Below, piece by piece: positions 46,501 through 57,031 of a stretch of DNA of 64,000 bases (position 1 is the first letter of the stretch; each line of letters starts with the position of its first letter). The notes beneath the pieces are model-generated. The model was not told the origin of the DNA and ran no database searches. It saw nothing but the letters and a program-made list of their open reading frames with translations. This stretch comes from Apricaphanius iberus. Taxonomy: Eukaryota > Chordata > Actinopteri > Cyprinodontiformes > Aphaniidae. The position numbers and the translations under genes are program-made. The stretch spans positions 930,001 through 994,000 of the forward strand of contig JAPXFQ010002104.1 in NCBI GenBank assembly GCA_028564705.1, in the 5' to 3' direction.

Positions 46501-49500
46501 GACCTAAAAAAAATGTCAGTTAATACAAATTCATTTCACCACCGATAGTTTTTGCCATCTGCGGTTTCTCTGTTTAATTGTCCCAGCACGCAGCCGTTAT
46601 ATTTCTGGTGCATAGCAGACAAAAATTGTATTAACTTCTGTTTAAGTCCTTAATTTCTTTGAACATATTAAAATAATTTAATAATGAACATTGCTGTTTG
46701 AGTTTATCAGCTCAGGTGAAACTAATAATAAAAAAAGAATAACTCCGCCTGGGACAGAGGTGACAGGCAGTAAATGTGGTCGGGACAGTGGACATGTTCC
46801 TGTTGGAATTAAAGGGAAAATAATGGTTTGATATTAAACTGAATACAATAAAACGTCTCTCTGTATACAGCTGGACCAGATCTAATACAAAGGGTGCTCC
46901 GATCATCGTAATTCAGTCTTTAGTGGCCCTGCGTAATTAGAGACACGGCTTGTGCTGCCATCAGTATGCAAGGAAAAAGGACAATCTGCTTTGCTGATAA
47001 GCAGGAACATTTAGTTGTCACGGTGCAGTTTGCAAACCTTTTAAAATAAAGGTGTGACAAAATCCCATTAAACTGAAGCGCTTGGTGTAATAAATAGACA
47101 AATAAACGGGAGGGGACGGTGGTCTGCGGCCGCACAGCGCAGATTGCGAGTGACAGGATCGCCATGCATGATCAACCCAACACTAAATTATGTATTTCTT
47201 GGAAAATCTCAAAAATTATCTTAAAGTTTATTGTTAATCCGTGCATAACTTTAACGTTATTTTGTTATAACACAGACAGACGCCAACAGGAGCTCGTTGG
47301 TGGAGGCGATGAACCAGCAAGAGAAAAATTCTGTTAAAGTAAAACTGTTCCAGTGTTGCAGTTCCTCCGATCTAACAGTAGATGTACGCACAGTACGAAC
47401 AATCAGAACTGTACTTATATTTAGGAACATTTCTACGCACAAGTACGAATTGATAAATACCACACAATGCGTAGAATTGTTCCTACGCACGAAATACGCA
47501 CGGATCTGTGCGTAAGTATGCTTGATAAATGAGGGGTCAGGGCCTTATTAAAATAATGCATTATCATAATTTACTCAACCAGACAAGTTTGGAGCCATTT
47601 GCAGTCCTTCAGGAGAGGTTTATATCCATTCACAATCAGTGTAAATCCATATAATGGGAGTTAGTGTGCATCGAGGTACAGCTTCCAATTAGAAAGTTAT
47701 CTGGCACATGGAAAGCTGAGTGCTCACACTGATGACATGTATACGTATATATAAAAAGGCTGTTCCACACTCCTTTCGTTTTGCTTCTATCTTCCCTGCA
47801 GTTTCATCTTTTAAGCTTCTGTGTACAGAATTCCACACAAAAGACTAGTACTGTGAGGAGTTCTGCTGAGTCGTCGACCCTTTTTTCAAAAAGTACTTTG
47901 TTTGGAAAAGTGACATATATGCATGCCCGTCGCACTGTTTACGTCGTGTCCGGATACTTCTTACTTTCAGTGTATTAGGATACTCCAACACTGTAGCTAC
48001 AAAATGCTCAGTCTGCAAAAGGCTGAAAGAGAAAATTAACAAAGTCGGACCCTCCGCTCTGGGTCAGACAGCCTCCATTAGTTAGATTTTTTTAGAAACA
48101 GTACTCTCACATTCATCTGTAGAAAACACCTCAAAACGCAGGTATAGCCTACTTTTGGTTTGCTTTCTGTTCTAATTTCACCTTACATCACCAAGTGCAT
48201 CTCTACTAGAGGGTGACACGGGAATCAATTGTCGCTCCTGTCCCGATCTCAAAAAAATACTCCCGTCACGTCCCGATCACGTGACAGCCCCCCCCAAAAA
48301 AATCTTGTCCCGAAAAAATCCCGAGAGAAAGACTCCCGTCCTGACCCGAATCCCGTAGATTGGTAATTTACCTCCGTTTGGCGCTCGCTCCCCCCGCCCC
48401 CCTTTAAACCATAGCGTAGCACAGGATCAAAGATCATCTATTTATCTTTAACCGCCATATTTAACCATATCCTGCATTCTCGTTGTTTGGCCACCTTACC
48501 ACGTCATGAATGGACTCGATTCTTCTCACTACCAAACTATTAAGATACACGCATTTTCAGTAGGATATCATATGCTTACCAGTTTATCCAGGTGGTGTAG
48601 CAACAATGTAGCAGTTTCAGTTTTGGTGCGTGTAGTGTAGTAGACCCGATGGAATTGCATTTTGCAGCGGAGTTAATAACCACACGCATTGGCACCGCAT
48701 CGCAGCGTCATTTTTTAAAGCTAATTCCCTAATATCTGACAAGATAAATGTAAAAAAAAAATATATTTTAATTATAATTTTCGGTTTCCTGTCCGATCCC
48801 GTGGATTATTTCCTGTCCCGTCCCGATCACGTTACCAACAGTGAAATTGACTCCCGTCCCGCGGGAATCCTGAATGACTCACGTGACCAGTGGGAATCTC
48901 GGAAAATTGTCACCTTCTAATCTCTACTGCTCACTGGGATGGAGGTGAGCAACCATAAATGAAATTAAGTTACTGCTGTAGAATCTAAACTGCCAAAGGA
49001 TGGTTGGGTCCATATTCTTTGCAGCTAACATAAAAAATTGACACATTAAACTGCAGCCCAAACTAGCCTACTCCACCAACATTTCAGACTTTTGCTGGTA
49101 CGGTAAGACAGACATGCCACAGTTCCATAATATTTACACAGATATTTACACGTATAAAGGTTTTAATAAATATTTAAATGGATTTTTCAAATAAATTATT
49201 CTATGCTTATCCTGATAATAACAAAAATTATAATTCTTATATTTTAACTATTTGACATTTTCCTTTTTTACATCATGGTTGTGTGCTGAAGATATCATGA
49301 CTTTGGTTTATGTATGTAAATGACCAAAAAACACTACTATAGAAAAGTCGAGCGAGCCTGTCTGAGATATTTTATCTTTAATCTGTCTGCAGCTGAGTTG
49401 CAGTGGAGGTTAACCAGCTTCAATAAATGTCTTTATAATTGTTGTTTAATCAACTATCAGCTCTCCTATGGTCTTTTTAATGTCTATAGACTCCCAGTAT

Positions 49501-50700
49501 TAGGAAGATTGTACCCCATCCGCTATAAAACAGGCTATTTTTTCTTTGCTTGGTCCCCATCTGATGAGAAAGCTATATTATTTTGTGATTTCCTATTAGA
49601 TCATTGAAGAATATGACTTTGTTTTTTGGTATGGTATAAGCTATGTTGTGGTAAGGTGCTTTAAAGTTTTGCTTTATGTGCCACTTTTAAAAAAAAGTAC
49701 ACAATGTAACTTTCATGTTTTTTAATCATTTTCTTAAGCCAATAGGTGCCAAAATTACCCTTTACAGAGTGACTGAATGAATGATCTCCCTGCCCCCTCC
49801 ACTCTTTGAACAGAGAATAGTTTTTTACAACCTGAATCTCTCCGAACCGGTGACCCAAAGTCTTGCAAAGTCACATATCCCACGAGAAGCAGAACTGCAT
49901 TATGGCAATCCATGTTGTTGAAATTAATTTCATGTAAAGTTACAAGTAATGTTTAATTACACACTTCAAAAATCAAAATTGACATAATTTGGAAGGAAAT
50001 TATGACTTTGGTTACCTCAGTTGACATAACCGGTTTTAGATTTGCCAGGAATGGGCTGCAGTAGGTAGTTGGTTTGAAAACTGTTTCGCACAAACATTTA
50101 GTTTTTTTTATTTATTTATTTTGAGAGTGATTAAAAACGGACGCTTGTGGGTGCTAAAAAGATGCCAAAACTGCCTAGTGTGCATTTAACTTTGAGCACC
50201 TGGCCCTTCAATAGTTGAGATTAGGTCAGTCAGAATAATAAAAATAATACTAATAAAGCATACTAATTGCACAATCCAGTAAATTATTCACTTTCTTTAT
50301 AATAAAATAAATGTCTGTAAATCCTTGTGTTTCAGAAGCTCATCCTGCAGCCTCTCTGACAAGGAATCCTGACATGGAGAAACATCTCACTGATCATAAC
50401 ATCACATTGAAATGTAATAGAAAATCTACTAATGGAAGAATAAGGAGTCATAAGCAAATAAGCGCTCAGTCATATCTGTGGGACTGCTCCATCTTATGGA
50501 CAATGAATGGATCCTCATGTACCATTAACAGTCAGGTAGACCATGAAGCTGTGTACTGGTGTGAGTTTGGATCAGGAGAGTTCAGCAATGCAGTCAACAT
50601 CACCATATATAGTAGGTTGAGCAGCATCCATATTTTTTGATTAGTATTTACATTTTTTCTGATATCAAATGTAGTTAATAGTGAGTTGTGCATGTCAACA

Positions 50701-50758
<58 letters not shown>

Positions 50759-53700
50759 TATATTTGACAGTATACTTAGAAATAGTATCTCATTAGTTGT
50801 TTTCATGTTTGAAAAAAATCTGCTTTTGCTGTAAACAAGTATTGCCAGTAGGATCATCACTGATGTTGCTGATTAACATATCTATATATTTAAGACTTTA
50901 ACTAAAGATGTTACATGTTTTGATGATTTTAAAAAAATCTCTATCCACCAGAGCCAAAGTCTGTCCTGACTGTTTCTCCATCATGGCTGATTCCTGGAGC
51001 CTCAGTAACTCTGAGCTGTGAGGTTAAACCTCCATCTGCAGGATGGAGGTTCTACTGGTATAAAGGTGTTCCTGATTCATCTAATGACAGATACAGATAT
51101 GAGCTGCTGCCTGGTAGCATCAGCGGGACTTTGCAGGACTCCTACACCATCAATGGACAGAGACACACAGCAGAATATGCATGCAGAGCTGGAAGAGGAA
51201 GCCCAGAGTATTCCACTGATTACAGTGACCCAAAGTTTGTCTGGTCTTCAGGTCAGTTTTTTTTTGTAATAGTTACATTGGCAATTCCTAGCAGGGGATA
51301 CAAAAGATGCATCACATGTGCAACAAGCACACATGTTTAAATGCTCAACAGGTACAAGAGAATAACACTTTATGTAAAGTGGTTTAGTTTATTAAACAAT
51401 GATGTTGGTAAAGCAGAGAAAAATAATAAAAAACAAACATTGAAAAATCCATCCATCACCGCTGACCCTTGCAGGGTTGAATTAGGGATCGTTGTCTACC
51501 TTCAATGGAAATTAGAAAGTAATTAATCTGTTGTTTTTCTCCTAATACATTTCTGTTTATGATATTTTTAATTTTATTTCATTTAGTTTCCCATCCAGCA
51601 GCGTCTCTCACAGTGAGTCCTGACAGAGAGCAACACTTCACCTCTGAGACTGTAACATTGAACTGTGGAGGAAACTCTACTGAGTGGAGAATAAGGGGAT
51701 TTACACGTGACCTGATCTACATACCAAACTTCTCCAAATGGGGAAAAATGTCTGGATCCTTATGTAACATTACTAGGCAGACATCTAATCACGCAGTGTA
51801 CTGGTGTGAGTCTGGATCAGGGGAGATCAGCAACACAGTCAACATCTCCATATATGGTTGGTTTTTTTTTATCCAGTTTTTTATTTATTTTCCTTTTTAG
51901 AGGCTATTCTTCATTGTTACGATCTGTCTGTCTGCGTTTTCCTCAGTCTTGCCAGTTCCTGTGTCCTCGTTTGTCTTATTGTCATCAGCTTTGTTCTGCT
52001 AGTCCTCCCAGTGTTCTCTTCCCCTTTCCCAGGTGTTCTCTATTTGTTAATTGCCCTTCCCTCTGTATATATATTCCAGCTCTCTTATGGTCCTTTCAAT
52101 GTCTTGAGTCTCAGATCCACACAACCCAGCAGCAGTGTCCCAACAGTAACGTTATACCCCATTAGATAAAACATTGGCTAGTTTTACTTTGCATGCTAAC
52201 CATCTGATAAAGTTGATGCCGTAAATTATGTTGCAATTCCCTATTAGATCCTTGATGAACATCAGTAATCGATATTCAGTATGGCGTATGTTGGAACTAA
52301 ATGCCTTGCTTAAAACTCTCAGTTCTATTGTTCCATACATGTTACTTTATCAGAGATCACAGGAGAGGAATACAGTTCTTTAAGTTCATTAAAACAGATC
52401 AAATATTCAGTTTACAGAGTGATAAACTTGGGGTCAGCTCCCGAGGTCTGACAAAGTCCTCATTTGGAACATCACATTTTATAACTTACAACATCTGGGG
52501 CGTTAATTTTGTATCACATTTACACATGATTGGTTCTTCACAAGTTTATTACCCTTCCTAAGTTTATTACCCTTGCTGTGTTTCCATTACAAATATGCGC
52601 AAAACTATGTCGATACTGTCTAAGTTTAAAAAAAAACACAGTTTTGCAATTGCTGTGTTTCCATTAAATAACAAACTCAGCCTAAATCACAAGTTTTCAT
52701 GCGAGTAAGAGAAGTGCCGACAGATGTGAGCATTTAAAGTAGATATATTCATATTGCAGGCATAGCACTAGTGCTCATTATCTTCAGAATCAGAAATTAT
52801 TTATTGATCCCACAAGGAGAAATTCATTTCAGTACAGCCCGATCAAACAGATCCAGGCATACTGTAGTTTCTACCACATCATCCATGAGAAGGAGACGCA
52901 GACGGCTTGTAGAGGCATTGGAGCCAAAAGCCCCTTTTTACATGGGAGCGGTCTTGGTAAATGCTTGTGTTTCTTTGCTGTTTTGAACCTGACATATTAG
53001 TAATGCCTTTATCATGAACCAACTCAGTCTCTTCGTGAACCCAAACATGCCGCACCATCTTTCTCTTCCTACTATTACTTCATCTTTTTTGCTCGTAGTA
53101 ACATCCAGTTGTTACTCATGTGACTCATGCGATGCCAAAAAGGTGTTTCCATTTCTATTTTGCAAAATATATAAATGTCGATATGCTTGAAAAACCACCT
53201 CATCCAAGCGCAAAAACTTTTTAACGAAAAAGGCGAGTTTTTTCGAAATTGGCGTGTTTCCATTCGGAGAATTTAATTTCGCAACTTCAATTTGCGCAAT
53301 TTCATGGGTAATGGAAACGCATCAAAGGTGATCTCTTCAGTTAGGGACTTGGATGCAGCTGTCTCTGGAAAGTTAAATTGACCTGTCAGCTGACCTACAC
53401 TCCCCTCCAGACACAGCTATAACTCATGAGATAGGCATGCTGCCTTCATTTTAAGCAAAGCCTTTCTTAACTAACTTTTCTTTGAACTCAGAATAATGCA
53501 TGTGATAAAATATAATGTATTAAAAAATGACCCTTTAATAAAACAGAAAATATTAAAATTAATCCTTTATGTACTATAAATTACGTTGTTGTGAGGTATT
53601 TTAAAATCTTGCCGTATGTGCCCCTTTTTAGCTTTGAACATGTGCACTTTTAAAGATCTCTGCACCTGATTGGAAGTACATAAAAGGTCATGTTTTCTGA

Positions 53701-55110
53701 TCGTTTTATAGATGGAGATCTTCTCCTGGTAAGCCCTGTCCATCCTGTGACTGAGGGAGCTTCTGTTAGTCTGAGCTGCAGACTGAGAGGACAAAATCCA
53801 CTTTCTAATGTGTTTTTTTATCACAATGACAAACTGGTCCAAAATGACAGCAGAGGGGAGCTGAACATCTCTGCAGTGTCTCAGTCAGACGAAGGCTTCT
53901 ACAAGTGTGAATATTCAGGAAGGCTTTCACCACAGAGCTGGGTGGCTGTTAAAGGTGAGATGCGTTCCATTTTTTAAATGCATTTAAAAAATAAAATCAT
54001 TATCTGTAAGAAACTAAAATAATTAATTAGCATTACTTGTTACCTTAGATGTTTCTACACCTAAAGTTTCTTTGCTTCCTATGATGTTGATCCTTGGAGC
54101 GGTTTGTGGATCCATATTTCTTATTCTGTTGTTCCTGCTGTGTTGGCTTAGGTGTACCAAAGGTGAGACTTTTTTCTTCCACTCTATATTGCAAAGTTCA
54201 TACTCTTTATTAAGATATACAAATGAATAATTGCATATCGCAAGTACAAAATTCAAACAAAACTTTGTGATATGTCAATTTGTTATTGCCAACCTTTTCA
54301 GGTTCATCCCAAAGGTCAGCAAATCTTTTTAATTTCCTCTCACCTTAAACTTAAATCATATACATTAAGAATTTAACTTTGCTGTAGTAAATGTGACTAT
54401 TTGTTTTAGGACAATCCAGTTGGAGAACGTTGGTCAGGTCTCCTCCACAAATCAACCAGTCAACCAAACTGTACCCAATGAATGCAGCTCTTCTGCAGGT
54501 GGTCAGTGTTTCAATTCATGCATAACATCCCAAGTTACTTGTACCATAACCAGAATATTTTAGACCTAATTTACTGTAATTAAGAATAGTCATACAGTTT
54601 ATTGTTAGAAGTAGTTAAGTTGCAACAGGAAGTGACTGATATAAAACTGTGCTATGTTTCAGATGTAGATGAAGCCAATGACGTCACATACGCTCTCATT
54701 AAGTTTAAAAAACAGAAACAAAAGAGTAATTCGGAGGCTATTTTAACAGAGAGCTCTCATGATCCAGAAGAGAGCGCTGTTTACTCGGATGTGAGGACAG
54801 CAGCTGCAGGTACAATCAGCAGGAAAACGATTTGAACTAGAATATAGGATAAAACACACGAACCACTCACCATTGTGAAATATTTTATTATTTGACTTTG
54901 TATTACTGTCTTTATTTAAGAAATGTAATGTATAGTTTTGCCTCTTTGCTTTGATACAGCCTAACAGGTAATTGGTTTGGAATTTTTCTGTCTCCATTTA
55001 CAGAAATATTGAGTCCTGCAGAAACAGATGCAGTTTATTCTCAAGTACGGAAAGGCCCTAAAAAAAGATGCATTAAAGAAGATGTTTTCCTGGTTGGGTT
55101 CACTAAATAG
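43522..55110 (+). CDS. FCRL-like inhibitory-type receptor gene D, open spliced frame
   Basis: Exons: 43522-43558 and 45080-45115 (signal peptide), 45515-45814 (Ig A1), 50336-50611 (B1), 50952-51251 (A2), 51587-51856 (B2), 53712-53954 (C), 54049-54162 (transmembrane), 54302-54314 (13-nt micro-exon), 54410-54498, 54663-54809 and 55004-55110 (cytoplasmic, TAG). The sum is 1932 nt: 643 codons plus stop. Phases agree at every junction. Predicted protein: signal peptide 1-24, five Ig domains to about 487, membrane segment near 500-520, tail with VTYALI (ITIM), AVYSDV and AVYSQV. The family comprises teleost Fc-receptor-like surface receptors on leukocytes; an inhibitory role is inferred from the ITIM. 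Introns contain a MITE, an hAT-like element and microsatellites but exons are intact. Confidence 0.85.
43560..45079. other. Gene D intron 1
   Basis: Holds the dispersed repeat R1 (44020-44580). No further exon is visible. The frames at 44580-44783 and 44850-45119 are not supported except where the latter overlaps exon 2 in another frame. Confidence 0.5.
44020..44580 (+). repeat. Dispersed repeat R1, long copy
   Basis: Starts AGCCCAGTTTATGCCTCCCC and includes GCTGCTGTGTTTGTTTCCAT, AAAAGCTTTACAGCTTAATC, TTTCTGTCGTTCATTGCTCC and GAGCCACCATGAAACGTTAG. The start GTTTATGC is shared with 63440 in reverse context. Probably a non-autonomous DNA element; ends were not defined precisely. Confidence 0.6.
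45080..45115 (+). CDS. Gene D exon 2: signal peptide, second part
   Basis: Acceptor TTTCTGTTTAG, donor GTAACT, 36 nt, phase 1 at both ends. Encodes FLSSLLQCGNVQG across the junctions, a typical end of a signal peptide. Two-exon signal peptides are a known trait of Fc-receptor and FCRL genes. Confidence 0.75.
45515..45814 (+). CDS. Gene D exon: Ig domain type A (A1)
   Basis: Acceptor TCTTCAGCAG, donor GTCAGT, 300 nt, phase 1 at both ends (a start three bases earlier is also in phase). It encodes AKPVLRVSPSWLTHGAP, VNLSCKAEHPSSEWKFFWY, AGYACRAGRGTPGLPSD and EPKFVWSAG. Confidence 0.85.
46137..47541. mobile_element. Harbinger-like MITE in gene D intron
   Basis: Left end CTTATTTATCAAACGTTCGT and right end GTATGCTTGATAAATGAGG are imperfect inverted repeats, with further inverted similarity (GAAATGTTCCTA near the left, GAATTGTTCCTACGCACG near the right). 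About 1.4 kb with no transposase frame. It is similar in design to 22226-23382 but has different ends. Confidence 0.6.
48207..48919. mobile_element. Non-autonomous hAT element with 8-bp target duplication
   Basis: TIRs TAGAGGGTGACAC and complement TAGAAGGTGACAA. ATCTCTAC occurs at 48199-48206 and again at 48920-48927, an exact 8-bp duplication, the hallmark of hAT transposition. The 713-bp interior has repeated CCCGTCCCGATCACG-like units near both ends and no transposase. Confidence 0.9.
49440..49720 (+). repeat. Intronic repeat block, copy 1
   Basis: AGCTCTCCTATGGTCTTTTT, TACCCCATCCGCTATAAAAC, CCATCTGATGAGAAAGC and TTCCTATTAGATCATTGAAG match the block at 52075-52300 in the same order and orientation, in the next introns of the same gene. 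Confidence 0.65.
50336..50611 (+). CDS. Gene D exon: Ig domain type B (B1)
   Basis: Acceptor TTGTGTTTCAG, donor GTAGGT, 276 nt, phase 1 at both ends. It encodes PAASLTRNPDMEKHLTDHN, LKCNRKSTNGRIRSHK, GSSCTINSQVDHEAVYW and CEFGSGEFSNAVNI. The conserved W after the first cysteine (EWR in the other copies) is NGR here. It is the intact counterpart of the frameshifted B1 of gene B. Confidence 0.85.
50704..50757. repeat. (TA)n microsatellite
   Basis: About 27 uninterrupted TA units in the intron after exon B1 of gene D. Confidence 0.95.
50952..51251 (+). CDS. Gene D exon: Ig domain type A (A2)
   Basis: Acceptor CTATCCACCAG, donor GTCAGT, 300 nt, phase 1 at both ends. It encodes EPKSVLTVSPSWLIPGAS, VTLSCEV, AGWRFYWYKGVPDSS, AEYACRAGRGSPEYS and PKFVWSSG. 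It is the intact counterpart of the frameshifted A2 of gene B. Confidence 0.85.
51587..51856 (+). CDS. Gene D exon: Ig domain type B (B2)
   Basis: Acceptor ATTTCATTTAG, donor GTTGGT (weaker than the others), 270 nt, phase 1 at both ends. It begins [32 protein letters not shown] and ends [16 protein letters not shown]; the centre differs from genes A and B. Confidence 0.85.
52075..52300 (+). repeat. Intronic repeat block, copy 2
   Basis: AGCTCTCTTATGGTCCTTTC, ATACCCCATTAGATAAAAC, CCATCTGATAAAG and TCCCTATTAGATCCTTGATG match the block at 49440-49720. Confidence 0.65.
52574..53323. mobile_element. MITE with GTTTCCATTAC termini
   Basis: Left TGCTGTGTTTCCATTAC with TATGCGCAAAA shortly after, and right, on the complement, TGATGCGTTTCCATTACCC with TTGCGCAAA. 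About 750 bases without transposase. The left terminus is partly repeated at 52651. It lies in the intron before exon C of gene D. Confidence 0.7.
53712..53954 (+). CDS. Gene D exon: Ig domain type C
   Basis: Acceptor TCGTTTTATAG, donor GTGAGA, 243 nt, phase 1 at both ends. Core cysteines lie in LSCRLRGQ and FYKCEYSGR. The nucleotide sequence is almost the same as the C exons of genes A and B. Confidence 0.9.
54049..54162 (+). CDS. Gene D exon: transmembrane segment
   Basis: Acceptor TTACCTTAG, donor GTGAGA, 114 nt, phase 1 at both ends. Stalk VSTPKVSLL is followed by MMLILGAVCGSIFLILLFLL and CWLRCTK. There is no charge within the hydrophobic core. Confidence 0.8.
54302..54314 (+). CDS. Gene D micro-exon, 13 nt
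   Basis: GTTCATCCCAAAG with acceptor ACCTTTTCAG and donor GTCAGC. It enters in phase 1 and leaves in phase 2, exactly what is needed to read the next exon as RTIQLENVGQ. Without it, the following exon would be read in another frame. Confidence 0.65.
54410..54498 (+). CDS. Gene D exon: cytoplasmic linker
   Basis: Acceptor TTGTTTTAG, donor GTGGTC (weak), 89 nt, phase 2 in and phase 1 out. Encodes TIQLENVGQVSS and then NQPVNQTVPNECSSSAG, a polar linker typical of fish FCRL tails. Confidence 0.65.
54663..54809 (+). CDS. Gene D exon: cytoplasmic tail with ITIM
   Basis: Acceptor TATGTTTCAG, donor GTACAA, 147 nt, phase 1 at both ends. Encodes DVTYALIKFKKQ (ITIM: V-T-Y-A-L-I) and ESAVYSDVRTAAA (ITIM-like). 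Confidence 0.8.
55004..55110 (+). CDS. Gene D terminal exon
   Basis: Acceptor TCCATTTACAG, phase 1. Encodes SPAETDAVYSQVRKG and then a basic end with stop TAG at 55108-55110. AVYSQV is a third tyrosine motif. It is longer than the gene A terminal exon because its early stop is absent here. Confidence 0.75.
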
Positions 55111-57030
55111 CATCCATCCATCCATTCTATGCGTGGTGTACACCCTGCACATGTCGCCAGTCCATCGCAGTCAAAACAGCATAGTACTTAATATATCTGT
55201 CTATAAGATCACAGTCCTAAATAGATATTACAAATCTTTACAGTGAGCTGCATATATATAAAAAATATATATATAAATGTTTGTCTTCTTCCTAATCACC
55301 AGAGAATTTATTTATTTATGTTGACTTAGGATCCTAGCTTAAAAAACCCTGTCTATGTCCGTACTAGTATGTGCTGGCTTTGTCTCCTAAAATGCATAAT
55401 GTACCAAAATGCTGCACTAAAGATTAGATACATAATGAAAAAGAATATTAGGTGGTAGTACAGCATTAACCCCAGTAGACTTTGCCATGTTACAAAAAGC
55501 ACTGATTACAGGCTACACGAAGTTATTTAGCTTTTTATGTCAAAATTCCTGATAATTTGATGTTTATATTAATGCTTTCACATTGATATTACTATATTTG
55601 AAACTTGAAAATTCTGGCGTTATTAAAAATAAAAGACTATATATTTCATTTAATCAGACTTCTTTCTTGATTTTTTGGGGGTGTTTTCACATTCTACACA
55701 AGTGTGAGCTCCAAAACGTTAAGGAGAGGCTAACAGTTCATATTAGACATGAAAATCACACTTATGCAAATAATTTGCACCACTCTTTTTCACAGTGGAT
55801 ATTTTGTCAACTTCTTGTAAATAATACATTTACTTTTTAATGCAGAAACACACATGCATATTCTGTAAATATTTAGTTTAATTATCCTACTCAGTTGCTC
55901 ATTCACATCTGAGTATGCCACTTTATTTTTCATTACTGCTCAGAACTTTGGTTTTGCATTTATGATAATTTACATATATTATTCTTAATTCTGTTTTATA
56001 CTTTTTCACTTTTCTTCTGTGAATCTAAATGCTTCTTTTACCTGTCACTTTTCAGCTGTTATGGCATTTAAGACTCTTAATAAAGATGAGAGAGATTCAT
56101 TTAAGCGTTTGGAGGTTTTAATAAAAGTTGAATTGATCATACAGGAGAAAAGTACAGATCACATTGAATGCTGAATGCTGGCCCCCTACCTCCTACCTTC
56201 TAACTACCCCCCTACTACCTCCTAACTACCCCCTACCCTCCTACGTCCTAACTACCCAACAAACTCATATCAAAATAAGTATTTATAAAGTTCAGTAACC
56301 TCGCCTCTATAACTTTGAAGACAAAACTAGTAATCTCAGGGTGGGGATATCTCCGGATGAAGACATCTGTCTCTTTAGCTGTGAATAGGTTACTTTTGAC
56401 ATATACGAAACAATGGCAATAGCTTGGGTTATTTGTAACAAAATAAGAGAAACTCTCAAAACTAAGTATGTAAGAAGAATCAATATTTTCTCAGGCAGTG
56501 ATGTCTTCTCTAACCTCGAACTCAACACCTGTTGTCTGGCTCCTCTGCTCTCAGTGTTAATAATACTAGAGATTAATCATAATAATACATTTTTCGATCG
56601 CACAGCTTTTACAGATGAATTTCAACTTTTGTGGGACAATAAAATACAATTCTATTCTGCATTTGGATCTGTATTGTAGTTAAGGAAAAACATGCATAAG
56701 AGCTGTATGAATTTATCACGTATTAATGTGTACATGAGAAGATATTCATAATATTATCGGTATACCCATGTTTGCCTGTCTGATATAGTATTTTTCATAG
56801 TTTCTGTACAAATATAATGCTTGCTCAAATGGGTAGTTTTTTGCAAATATTTAAGAGTTATATTCCAATAAAATATGTGGAAATAGGTGAAGCATTGGAC
56901 ACTAAATGACGTACAGGCAGGGTCCACTCTAAATGTGAAGCTACTACTTGCATTTCAGCAAATGGCTGCTTCTAAAAAAAATAATATTGTGAATGAAAGC
57001 GTCTAAGTAGTCCTGATCCAATAACCATAT
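55111..57030. other. 3' flank of gene D, nothing else recognised
   Basis: AT-rich sequence with several AATAAA candidates (for example near 55628 and 56081). 56180-56245 is a pyrimidine-rich simple stretch of CCCCTACC-type units (TACCTCCTAACTACCCC). No gene supported. Confidence 0.45.
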
Positions 57031-57031
57031 A

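Noticed and set aside
51018..51269. Frame overlapping Ig exon A2 of gene D
   Set aside because: It is the +1 shadow of the real Ig frame; the true frame shows WRFYWYK and YACRAGRG.
51806..52169. 119- and 103-codon frames after exon B2 of gene D
   Set aside because: They read across the splice donor of exon B2 into intron DNA with repeat character and have no domain.
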